This document shows positions 52,697 to 64,000 of a stretch of DNA of 64,000 bases, piece by piece. The DNA is taken from contig VWPU01019207.1 in NCBI GenBank assembly GCA_013398955.1, forward strand, positions 1-64,000. Direction: 5' to 3'. Both the position numbers and the translations under genes were made by a program. Numbering within the stretch: the stretch's first letter is position 1; the number at the start of each line of letters is the position of its first letter. The notes under the pieces were generated by a model, which was not told the origin of the DNA, ran no database searches, and saw nothing but the letters and a program-made list of their open reading frames with translations. The stretch is from Callaeas wilsoni (Eukaryota > Chordata > Aves > Passeriformes > Callaeidae).

Positions 52697-52869
52697 CTGA
52701 TTTTCTTGTTTCCCCTTGGACGCTCTGACTGGACAGACATGTAGCTCGTGCTGCTGAAACGGGAAGCGCTGCTGGTCCGGGACACGGCCGAGACATCGCT
52801 GACATCGCTGTCCGACGACTTATTGGAAACATTGTCTGAGCCCCGATGAGGATCCCGCCCTGACCGGTA
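52697..52869 (-). CDS. RIMS1: RIMS1 exon, Ser-rich linker segment (173 bp, phase 0 in, phase 2 out)
   Basis: The exon codes for 57 residues of RIM1 between the C2A and C2B domains. The acceptor is TCTTGCAG|TACC and the donor AATCAG|GTGAGC, a strong site. The product starts YRSGRDPHRGSDNVSNKSSD, runs through SDVSDVSAVSRTSSASRFSS and ends with SVQSERPRGNKKI plus two bases of the next codon. The SDSDVSDVSA and SERPRG segments are shared by RIM1 and RIM2, but SGRDPHRGSDNVSNK and PRGNKKI fit RIM1. Joining to 34751 restores ISVFTSKM, the usual RIM1 reading. The many serines suggest phosphorylation. The next upstream exon was not seen in the window. Confidence 0.95.
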
Positions 52870-55800
52870 CTGCAAGAGGAAAGGGACAAAGATACGGTGT
52901 TGTTGTGACATGCTGCCACAAATCACCTATGGACCTGGTCCCTCCTGCTATCTGAACTGCCTTTGTCACCACGCTGCCCGAACTTTTATAATGAAGTTCT
53001 TCCCCGATACAGAATAGAAGTTATGTCTTGGTTTCTATTAATTTTACTCTGCTTTGCTATCCCAGTCAAGTTAGCTCCTCAGTTTCAACATGTACAAAAT
53101 TTCCAGCACGTCCAAAAGTTTCACAAAGCTTAGCAAAGACATCTAAACCCTCACAGAATACTCTTACCACAACTGTTTCACCAGTGCAGAAAGGAAAGCA
53201 GAGAGATTCGTGGCTTGCCTGTGATTACTGAGCTCATGAAAGATTAAACAGGAGACAGAATGTGCTGCATGCTATCTATAAAGCACATGTCTCTTTTGGG
53301 GCCTAGCCTGTTTACAAGAACTTCTAACTGAAAAATGTTAATTTTTTCCCCCAAGTAAATAGATAAGATTATCAAATCAAAAGACAAAGCCATGCTGCAG
53401 CTGTGCAAACAAACCCGCATCTTGCTGAACTGCTGGGCTGGGAAGTCTGAACAGATAGGAGGTAATTTGTAGGGAAAATGTATATGTGCCTCAGAAACAA
53501 AAAGATTATAAAGGTATTTGAGCTTGTTAACAGTAATATCAAACATGGAACTGGCAGGTGACTGGTGATCAGCACTAAGCCCATACAACATAGGCAGTAT
53601 CATGCAGCAGTATTCAGGCTAGATCTGAACAAAATACAATGGCTATTTGCTTTTGTTACACATTAGCTCTAAATTAATGTTAAATCTGTGCCACTCTGCA
53701 TGGCACTATATGCAAATATAATAAATAGCAGAAAGATATTTTTCCTTCTCTTCATATACAGCCATTTCTGTGTATACAGAAATCTGATGGGCTGCTACTG
53801 GTAATCTTTTCAGGAAAATAGTACTGCAACATGAATTGTCAAGGATCACCAGGTGATTGTTTGGGAATAAGACAGTACAGAAAGATATGAAGAGCAGCAC
53901 AGACAGAACTGAAAGAAAACAATGGGAAAAAATAATCTACCTAACACATCAGTGGTTTGTTGAACTCTTGGGCATAGCAACATTGTACTTAGCCACATGG
54001 AGAAAATAATTCATAATATAAAATGGCAACCTGTGTAGTACTGCAGAAGAGAAGGGTGTCCAGGTTTAGCAATTAAACTTGTCAGTTTTTTATAGTTTCA
54101 GAAGAACTGTCTTTCATGAACTACACAGATCATTTGTTTCTGTTCTCTTACAAGGAATGTTACACTGGGAAATATTCCGAAAGGCTGTGCAGTATCTAAA
54201 TAGGATTTCAGATATATCTAAATAGGATTTCAAAATAGCATTTCAGTGCCTTTCCTCAGAAATTATTTTTACACTTAGAAATAGTAAGTTATTTTCTCAT
54301 TTTAAGACAGGGAAATGAAATAAAGACAAGAAAAAATGCTCATGAAAGTTAGACTGTACATCTGCTGCAGAGAGTGACCAAGCACAGCCGTAACTCCACA
54401 CTTACAAAAATGGTTGCACACTGTACACCAGTCTTTATCATTCTTCCTGATCTGTTCCAATTTAACATACTTTTGTTCATCAGCAAGTCTCACTTGTGTG
54501 TTCACCACTCAAGTCCCTCCCAGCCTTTGTGTGAAAATAAACTTAGCCACCCATAAACTCAGTGAATACCTTTGTGATTATACCATTCAAAAAGTTTAAT
54601 ATTTACTGACCGCTTCTATTGATGCCATTAATGTTTTTGCTTGATGAAGAAGATAGTACATATTATTACTTATATATTCATTTGGGAATGTAAAAGCAAT
54701 GATTAAACACCTGTCCTGATCACCAGAGATAATGGAACATTATACCAGAATAAAAGTAGTGTTCTTTTTCAGCAACTCCTTTTAAAAGAGCAACTACTTA
54801 GAGAAATAAAAAATAATTGTGCCTAGAGAAATGTGTATATATTGAATCCTATCCCCCCACCTAACCTTCCATAGGATAATCCTTCATTTAAGACGAAGTT
54901 AGGAATGTGGTTTCTGCTGATTTAGCCTAAAGCTACCAAGACTGGAAAGCGCAGCCTGGTGTGCTGGGCTACCATCACAGGCTATGGGAAAGGTGACACA
55001 GAGCTACCTCAGGCCTTCAGCACCATCTGAGCCCCCAGATGCCAGAGATAGATGCCACTGCTGTGCCAAACCTCGTGCTGCCATGGCCACGCCAAGCCAA
55101 GGGACAGCCAAGGCACGAACACCTGTGTGCCTGTACAGGGGTCCCACTGCCAGCAGCGCTGGCCTCAGCCGGCACACCGCCCGCGCCGCGCGGCCGGCGT
55201 GGCTCTGCCTTGGGGAAGAAGGATGGACCATCGTGCCCGCGTAAATCATTGAAGGAATTGTTAATCCTGTTGCAGCTAGGCCATAGATAATTAGGTGTGG
55301 TGATTCGTAGAATGACAGGCCTCAGCCTGCAGATCCTACACTGAGCTTGCCCAGCAGTCCATGGAAGTGAGCCCTTCTGAATGAAACATGAAGTGGCAAA
55401 CAGTATCAGCATTGCACGAAGTTTTTCTAGAGTCATTCTGCTGCACACAAAGTTTCAGAAACATGTAGTTTTGATTTTCTCTGTTTCTTTTCCACACCTA
55501 GAGAACATCAGTTCTTAAACTACTGCATAGCAATGTGCCATGTATAACAAATCAGTCATTTCCATAAATTAAAAAACCTTATTGCGTTGGTTTGGGGGTT
55601 TTTTTTTAGCCAATTCAATAGTAATCATCTAGTGATATATAGTGAAGACTGAGAATTGTTTTGGCAAGAAAAGCAACTTAAAAGTAAATAATTCTAGAAA
55701 TATACTGTGAAAAAAGATCATCAAATCATTACCTTGTCTTTTTCTTGGTTGTATGTAAAGGTATTTCCCATCAAATGCTTTTTGCCAGATGTCACTGAAA

Positions 55801-58800
55801 AATTATTTGACTGTTACAGCTTCAGGATGTTTTAGGATTAAAATTGGGAAAGATCCTTTCATTAAATCTGAATGTCTTAATATACAATATTTTTTAAAGA
55901 TTTTGTTTATACCTCGTCTGAGTTAGAGTCTCAGCATCTGTTAGCTGCCTACCAAGGAAACATTTAGTAAATGAAATTAAATCGTCTTTCTTGCTGGACA
56001 AAGTTCAGATACCTCATATTCACTCATTAACTGCTCCTAATTACCCTTTATTCTGCTGCTGAGGCGTACTTTTAACCTTATATCTGACTTAATTTTGTTT
56101 AGGAAACGGATTACAGTAGTGTATTGTGTATTAGTGTTTCCATAACTTCAGCACAGAAGAACTAAAGGAACCATATTGCTTGTCTGACAGAAGCCATGCT
56201 GGCACTTTAGTTTTACATTTGTTTCTTAAATTGAGGTTCTGTACAAGGCAGCTTTTGAAGTGCTCCTTTGCTGACTGCCTCAAGACTAAAATAGCACTTC
56301 TACTGTGCAAATATTGATTTTTTCAAAAGTATTCAGTTCTTTGATGTCTTATACTCCAACTGTAAAATGCAACCATTTTTTCAGTTTTGTGCTATTGCTT
56401 TTGCAGTTTTTGTGTGGTTAAAGTTTCCCCAAGGCATCACATCTTCATATATTTCACATACTTCCTTCCTTTCTTCCTCCCAATTTCACTTTCTTTTTTT
56501 CTAAATGTATGACGAGATCAACTATTGGACCGAAAAAGTAATTTTTAACCAAGTGCTATCCCCCCATTATATCTGAAAAACAGATACCATTTCCCACCCC
56601 TCTCCAGTGCTGTCCCCAGGTCCTGTGCTGTAGGTGTTGCACCATCTGAATGCACACTGACAGGAAACTGCAGCCCCCATGGCTGGATCAGCATGGCCAC
56701 TGATTGGGATCATCGGCTCCAGCAACTACCCTGTGTGCTCCAATATTCCTCAGCAGAAAGCATGGGTACAAGGACAGTAAAGAGCATCATACCTCCCCTG
56801 GGATGGGCAGTCAGGAGGTCCAGGGTGTGGTGAAACACACGTGCCCACTGTAAAGGTTAACTAAAAGGTTTCTTTCAGATTCTTTTTTTTTTTCTTTTTT
56901 AAATGCCAGTCACAACAGTAGGAAAATTATCTCCTGACTTTCCCCAGGCTGGAAATATAGGTCTCTTTTGTTGGAATATGGTTAAATTTTCATTTCCACC
57001 CCAATAAAGACTCATATAATAAAGGCAACATTCTGGACTTTATGACCCATTAAGCAGTCAACCCAACCTCTTCAAGCTGTTTCAAAAATGGGAAGTCTGC
57101 TGAAAGCAGAGGGATTGATTAAAAGTTGCTTTTGTAATTTTAATAGTAAGATGGTTTTGTCCTATTCCGCAGTGTTGAAGAATGAGAAAAATTTCAGTAT
57201 TACAGACTCTATCAAACAAATATTCCAAAGTTTCTAAAAGCATTTTTATCTGTGTTCACAGAATAATTAGCTGGAGAGTCTAACAAAAGGACAGTTAGGT
57301 GTTGGTGCCTCTGCCTTCTAACTTCAAGAGATTACTGTCCTTTAGTAATGAATACATGATTATTAAAGCTGAAAAACAAATACCTGCTCTGCTTCCTAAT
57401 ACAACAACCTCTGCAAACATTTTGACCTCTTTGTGAACTACCAGTAAGTAAACGGCTGACAGAACACATAGAGCTGCAACTTGTCTGACACTGATGCTCT
57501 TATTTCTGCAAAGAAACTGGTTTGGAACTTCTAGTTCAAAGGGAGTTTTAAAGTGTTTCATGTTGCTTTCTTCTATTGTTACCAGTCTTCTATCTTGGAC
57601 TGTACAGTCATGCAGTTGTCCAGGCAATCGACATTGTCAGTGATTTTTAACCATCTTTCCATTTTATTATCTTTTGTTTTTTATAATCTACTCATCAAAT
57701 TTTATTTGCTAGCATTTATATAGGGACATACAAATCTGGTCAGTGTTTTTAGTGATCAAAATGTTGGGAAGATGTTTCAGACAATTGTCTATTGTGCTAC
57801 TACCAGAAGATTAAAGAACCATTCTGGACTATTTCAATAGTTCTTTGACTCGCTAACAAAAGCTCTCAAGCAGCCAGAGCACAGCAATTTGAAATGTTCT
57901 ATACCTCTCACTGTGAATTCACAACCTCTAAAGGCATTGCAAATTTTAGTTGCCACACATCATTTGAATGAATGTTACTAGATTGTTTGATTCTTTCTAA
58001 AACTTTTGTTAATGGCTGCCTAATGAAGTCTGCCATTAAAAATAAAGCCAAATACTTACTAATAATGACAACAATAACATTAGATTTATATAAAGCAAAA
58101 AATTCAGACATTTTTACAAAATACCACATACAAATGAGTACATACAATATATGTTTATCTCTAGCTTGCATACACACAAACTCAAGATGAAGGCTGTGAT
58201 TAATCTGCCCTTTCATGTAATTTATACTTAGCCAGCTCAATAATCTGTGTTTACATTTGTCACTCCTGTCAAGATCCATCAAGGCAGTAGAGGTACAGCC
58301 AGCCAGGTCTGCCTTTGCCAGCTCTGGTTTAGCTTTCACAGGGCACACAGCTGTCCCTCAGGAGATCAGTTCTTGCACTGCTCTTCTATTAGGTGTTAGG
58401 TATGTAATGAGATCCACAGTTGCCTTGAGCTTCTCAATGTGGAGCTGCAGCCAGTCTACCTTAGACTCACTCTTGGCTGCTGATCCTGTCTTCTTCTTTG
58501 CAGCCCTGGATCCTATCCTTTCTTCCTCCTTTTTATTTCTAATTTTTGGATCCTGCTTTTGTAACCCTATATTTTTCTTCTGAGTCGCATTGGCATTGTT
58601 CCAACTGTTCTCCCTTCAGCCAGCTCTTGCTTTGTATTCAGCACCCTTTGATCTCCTGAGCCTGGCCCTGTGCACCTCTACTGACATTCTTGCCTTGCAC
58701 TAACATAAAGGAGAGAGCTATGGTGTTGTTACTTTTGAGCAGTACAGTGCCTGGACCAGTAAATCTAGCTGGATGTACAGTAGTTCTCTGTACATTCGTC

Positions 58801-59184
58801 CCTCACTCCCATTCCTTACTCAATAATTTTTTCCTCAGTATTCAAAACATTGCAATCTCCTTCTACCTTGAATAAAAAGAACTGACTGATTTGCAAAACC
58901 CACCTTCTAAACCATCTGATTTTCTGATAAATTTAGACCACCAATTAAAATACCAGTAAAAAGGAACCATTTGTATTTCTATTGAACATGTGAAAAAAAA
59001 TTCTTCAACAGTTTTCACATCCTTCCCATTGTAGTGCGATGTCATCTATTTACTAATTTCACTAACCAATGTTCACATATGCAGGCTTACAAAGGAGTTC
59101 CTAAAACCTGATTTCACTATGGAATTACGCCATAGTTGCAAATAGCATCCTACAGCTAAATTAGGGAAGGAAAACAACAATGAA
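52870..59184 (-). other. RIMS1: RIMS1 upstream intron, left part
   Basis: Intron DNA upstream of the 52869 acceptor. It holds a 22-base-period direct repeat (TATCTAAATAGGATTTCA at 54193 and 54215), a GC-rich block at 54940-55250 and a lysine-rich open frame at 58358-58615. The longest frame (57908-58348, minus, 146 codons) starts at GTG and shows no domain, so it is not called a gene. Confidence 0.65.
54940..55250. other. GC-rich block with local CpG cluster
   Basis: A sharp rise in GC lies about 2.1-2.4 kb upstream of the 52869 exon. A dense CpG run at 55175-55205 includes GCCCGCGCCGCGCGGCCGGC. Several frames are open on both strands, as expected of GC-rich DNA, and none is recognisable. 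It could be a small intragenic CpG island or an unrecognised repeat. Confidence 0.4.
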
Positions 59185-59776
59185 AAAGATCAGGTGAGTC
59201 AGCAGTGGGCCTTGGCAGGAAAGAAGGGCAGCCTTGGTTGTATTGACTTGAACACAAGTAGAACAAGAGGAGGGATTATTCCCCCTTATTTAGGAGTCAT
59301 TATCCTATCTAGAATAAATTATCCATTATCCTATCTAGAATACTGTAAGCAATTTTGAAACCCAAAGTAAAACACTAACATCAATAAACTAGATTAAGTT
59401 TATTGGAAGGCCACCAAGCTGGCTGTGGGAGCTGGGCTCGTTCTGCCTGGAGAAGTGATGGCTGTGGGAGTACCTAACAGCAGTTTATCAGATTATACAA
59501 GGGAGAAGGTCAAAAAGACACAGCCAAGCAATTCACAGCAGCTCTGACTGGTATAAGCAGGCACATTTTTACCATGGGTACAGTGAAGTAATGGATCAAG
59601 TTACTCAGAGAAGTTGTGCAGTTTCCATCCTTGAATGTTTTCAAGATATGACCAGCTAAAGCCCTGAGGAACCTGTATTAATGTCAGGCTGATCTTGCTT
59701 TGGACTCCTGCTAAGGGTTGGACTAGACAGCTCTTGAGGTCCTCTCCAACCCAAATTACTCTGCCATCCTATGGGT
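59185..59776 (+). mobile_element. Old CR1 LINE, 3' part, with internal 26-bp duplication
   Basis: The left part (CCTTGGCAGGAAAGAAGGGC, GGTTGTATTGACTTGAACAC, GGAGGGATTATTCCCCC) follows the order of the 3' end of the CR1 reverse-transcriptase region. Then come TTCTGCCTGGAGAAG and finally GGGTTGGACTAGACAGCTCT, CTCTCCAACCC and CATCCTATGG, a typical 3' end on the plus strand. It is strongly diverged. A CATTATCCTATCTAGAATA unit is tandemly duplicated inside it at 59298 and 59324. Confidence 0.8.
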
Positions 59777-62700
59777 CAGGGTGATCCAGGAGCTGAAGTT
59801 AAAACTGCAAGGGCAGAAGTAATACAGAAGTCACCAATGTATCAGTGCCTAAGGACAACTGTAAATCTAGAGGCAAGTAGTCCAGAAGCAAGCCAAATCA
59901 AAAGACAAAAAACTCATTGGCTTCACATATGTTGGCATATGGTGTAATTTTTTACAGAATTTTCAAAGTGCACAATATTATATAAATACAGGAGAGCACT
60001 AGAAAATATTCTGGATATTACTTCAAGAGTACTTATAGACCCTGTAAATATTTGGTAAAGTAGGAAGCAGTAAGGCAGCCCTTAAGTATTTGTGTCTTTA
60101 AGTGAGCTTGAAAATTAGCTTGTCAACAAGTTTGTCTTTCAACAACAAAAAAAAAGTTCCTGCAGTAATTTTCAAACACCAAGTAGATTTTTCTCTGATG
60201 GGTTTTTTCAAACAATATGACTTGTGGAATATCAAGGCAACCTCTAATTTCAACTCCCCTAATATCTGTTCTGAAATCAAGTTGTTATTGATGAAGAATT
60301 AATTCACAAAGATAGTTTCATCTAATCTAGGGAACTAAATATTATTATTTAATCTTACTTTAAGTCAGGAGCAAATTTTACAAATTTTGAAGGGAGAGAG
60401 AACTGCCAAATTTCTGCTGGAATGTATAAAGTTACCACATTATTCCAGACTGTTCAAAATCACAAAAACATTGTTTATTGTTTAAAATCCCATCTCTCCT
60501 TTGAAAAACACAGTGGGTGAAAAACTGCCATGTAAGATAAAGTAAAAGACAAATAAAGCAAGAGAGGAATAATTATAAGCATCACCGCAAAAAGTTCTTT
60601 AAAGGCAATCTAAGATATGTTACATATTGGAGTGAAAATACAGAGTTTATGACGGCCAAGCAGGTGTCTCCTAATATGTCATCAAAAGCTACCTTAAAAT
60701 CATTACACATAGAGAGAGCTTCTACATCAAATCACAGCGTAACTGAAACAGGACTCTGGGACATGACAGCACAGCTACACCACGGACCCTTTTGGTGGTA
60801 TGCCTCATCTAGATAACCAGGCATGATCTTTAAAAGTGAGGGTAACTACTTTGTATTATTTATCAAGGTAATTGAGATGTTTAGGAGAAGTTCTGACAGC
60901 TGGAATAATAAAGTTGATTCTGACAGATTAATTGAGGCAAAAGAGAGACCCAGGTACAGCACACGGCTAGAGTGAAACTGCTATAATTGACTACATAAAC
61001 TGGAAGGAATAGAAAATCTCATGTGTCCTGTGGATGCACTTCATCTTGTTACAAGAGCTGATGTCTTGTATCAAGTTATAAGTGAACCACAGAATGCATT
61101 CCTGCAACCAGAATATTCCCAACAGTTTTTGGAAAAAAGTCAGTATCTTAAAGAAATATGAGTCTACATCATATGAAGGCAAATAAGTAAGAGCTTCAAA
61201 AGAAGAACCCTGCAATGATAATTAAGGGTAGAAGGATATCAAAAAATCAGTCCCCCTTTTCCAATGTGAAAGGAATTCATGAAAGCATACAAAATGGAAA
61301 ATAGAACAAAGCTCTTTCAAAGATTTCTTTGAAACATTTACTATCCAATTTCCTTTTCATACTGCTGATCTCCACCAGAATTTTAACTGCTATTTTAAAC
61401 AGTGCAAATTCCGTTGCCAAGCTTCACTTTAGAGAAACGGGTCCACAGTCTGGCTATGTGATGGCAAGTAATAAACTCTAATGTACATCTTCTCAAATTT
61501 CCCAGGATCTTTTTGACTGCCACACATTAACTTCTATTCTGTCTTACACAGAAGGAAGAAAATTTATTTAAAATAGACACCAGCAATCTTTTAGCAATCC
61601 ACAGCACCATGTCAAGTCTCCTGAAGATGCATCATCACGGACACTGCTCACTGTAAAAAGTCTGGCCTGTTCAAGTCAGGGCAGTTGCAAACACAGATAT
61701 CCAGGGACTTCACAATTTACTGTGCAATTACATTTAACAGTATCTCCAGTACTTTATCTCCTGGTGAAATTCAGCATGTTTGTAGGACAGCCTGGTGAGC
61801 CTACACTTGCTCAAGGGGTCCTGTTTGAGTGATAACTCTGCTTCTCCTGCTCCTTATAGGTCTTCTAGCACCAGTACATCCTACTCACACTGGATGAACT
61901 GAAACAAAGCATGCTTCCTGTATTTGTTTCCATTCCTCAAGTGGTTCACATGCCATTTCTGCCACCACTGCACTCAGTATCTCTTGGACCTCATAGAGTC
62001 ATGGAAGTCAGTCAACAGCTTATTTTTCAAAGAGAGTAATAAGGAAGAATTTCTGTTTTAAAAAAACCTCTTTTGTCTATGATTGTTCTACCTAATTTGG
62101 GCTTCTTTGAGATGCTACTTTGCAAATGCAAGCTAGGGAATCAAATAATATGTAGTTTATGCATTTTTTTAATACATTAAGCTGGATTTTAAACTACATT
62201 TCCATAATTTGTTTTCAGTCCTTTGGTCTTATGAAAACAAATACAAATAAAATAAAAAGATGGCAGGGCAACCATCTTGTCTTATCACATAATTTCTGTT
62301 TCATTACACTTTATCTCAATCCAAAAGCCTGTTAGGTATTTCAGCATACCTGATGTCTTAAGAATAGCGATACGAACTTTCCCCTTAATCCTACCTTCAC
62401 TATGTAAGATTTAACATGCATTTTACCAAATTTGTCCTGAGACACAGCACCTTCAAAAGAATTCATGCTGAACAGCTGGATTGACACATGGCCATCTGGT
62501 GAGCGCTTATTCCTGTAAGCAGAGGTGCCTAAGGCCACAATTGTTCAAGAACGGGATAAAAATATATCTTTATACATCTATGATTCCACTTTCTAAGTCC
62601 TTAAATCCATAGATATCAGAGGACAGCCTGCAAAATCAAGCATGATTTGAGGGGAAGTCACATAATCTTTTTTCTTAATCTCTTGTTTTCACTGATTATT

Positions 62701-64000
62701 AGTATACATCTTGGAAAATCCCTGTACAATAAGAAAATATAAGCTCAGCTGATAACTTTCCTGAAAGTTTTCTGCTAATTCATATCAAGCTAAAGGAGAA
62801 GCAAATCTGCAAGATATAGACACCACCATTTTCTTATTAATCCATAAACAAGGTAAACTTCTTAGAAAACATTATTTTCCCTAAAACATATTTCCTCAGC
62901 AGCTTTACTCTTGTTTTATTGCAACTAGTGAAAAAAGGCTGCAAGGAGATCTTGAGCAAGCAAACTGCTCCTACAGATCAGAAAAACTGAACTCTCTCTT
63001 TTTCTCTCAGTCAGTGTCCTTAAGGGAGTAATTAGAAAATATTTATTACTTATGTCTCTCATATCTCATTGTAAATACTACAATTTGCCTCTGCTTGCTT
63101 GTAAGGTTAATCAGAGTTCACTTTACTGAAAACATGCAACATCTATTAATATTATTTACAATTTCATCTTCACCACAGAAACCACTTAAACAGTAGGGCA
63201 AGAATATATAACATTTGCAGAAAAGAAACAATTAAAAATATCAATTGAAACTGCATGAGAAACTGAGTTCATTTTGCAAGACAGATAACTAGATTGGAAC
63301 TATTCTGAGATCAAAAACTTCCATAAACGTTTTTGAAGATCTTTAATGTTTATGAATTCTTAGAATAACTTCAGTTCTTGCAGTTATTTTCATTTTACAA
63401 ATGTTTCCTTAGGATAGCATTAGCATAATATTTCCCAAATTTATGTGACTAGAAACTAGCTTACATGAGGGAAAGATTTTAAACTGCCTCCTAAATATCA
63501 CCCAATCTGCTTCTTTACAGTTCTTGAAACTGAGAGTCAGCCTGTTAACCAGAAGTGAATTTAAGTTATCGTCTCTTGGTTACAGAACATTATGTCACAG
63601 TGTTTTGTATTTTTTTAATAGAAAAGCATGTGCTAAGTAAAGTTCAGATATTTTCAATGATCTAGTTGTTTCAGATTAAACTGCAGAACTATGCAAATCA
63701 CCAGAATTGTTTTTTACATGATGGCATATGTCACTCTAGGGAGAGCAGAAACAGAACTATGCATCCTGGTTCTCTGAAATTAATGTATCTATGCTCTATA
63801 TGATGCAACAAATATAACATCCTTCAAAGATTTTACACAGTTTGAAGAAAAAATATATACCAGAATAATTTTACTGTGATAGAACAAGCAGAACCTCAGA
63901 CAAAATGGTGTTATTTCCTGCTATTATTCACTGACTCCAGACTGTCAGTGAAATCTCTGGTTAAACAATGATTTCCATCTGCAGAAGGAAGATAATACTA
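59777..64000 (-). other. RIMS1: RIMS1 upstream intron, right part
   Basis: AT-rich DNA up to the right edge with only short chance frames, such as 62341-62538 on the minus strand. No exon, RNA gene or repeat end was recognised. Confidence 0.55.

Noticed and set aside
57908..58348. 146-codon minus-strand open frame, longest in the window
   Set aside because: It begins at GTG rather than ATG just after a TGA, and its product is not recognisable.

Overview
The window reads as AT-rich, mostly non-coding DNA from a bird. The case for a bird is the density of CR1 LINE fragments, including four or five with the typical CR1 3' end (an ATTCTATGAT-like or ATTCTGTGAT-like tail), one older L3-like CR1 copy, and LTR-type elements. 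There are no bacterial-style operons. Nearly all open frames of 60-146 codons are chance frames in intron DNA.

The only recognisable protein-coding content is on the minus strand. Three exons lie in transcription order at 52869-52697, 51714-51478 and 34751-34510. The first and third are clearly RIMS1 (RIM1), the presynaptic active-zone scaffold, from the serine-rich linker between its C2A and C2B domains. The middle one is a 237-base exon coding for 79 residues, about 35 of them Glu or Asp. It sits exactly between the two RIMS1 exons, has sound splice sites, and carries the same phase (2 in, 2 out) as the junction it interrupts. It can therefore be included or skipped without changing the frame. 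Two TGCATG (RBFOX-type) motifs lie in the intron just upstream of it. I do not recognise this segment from memory of RIM1, and it is the most interesting object here.

Layout, left to right: 1-400 is a very GC-rich, CpG-island-like block cut by the window edge. 400-34509 is RIMS1 intron or downstream DNA holding two related TGT...ACA LTR-like elements in opposite orientation (4088-4235 and 19962-20519), several CR1 copies, a four-copy 56-base tandem repeat (19267-19489), a long AT palindrome, and a compact CpG-rich islet (30060-30380). 34510-34751 is an exon. 34752-51477 is an intron with a long CR1 copy, two strong hairpins near 38.2-38.3 kb and a (TATC)n microsatellite. 51478-52869 holds the acidic exon and the upstream exon. 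52870-64000 is upstream intron with another CR1 copy, a GC-rich block at 55 kb and a lysine-rich open frame at 58.4-58.6 kb. The C2B-domain exons that should follow were not found by eye in 1-34509, so they probably lie beyond the left edge.
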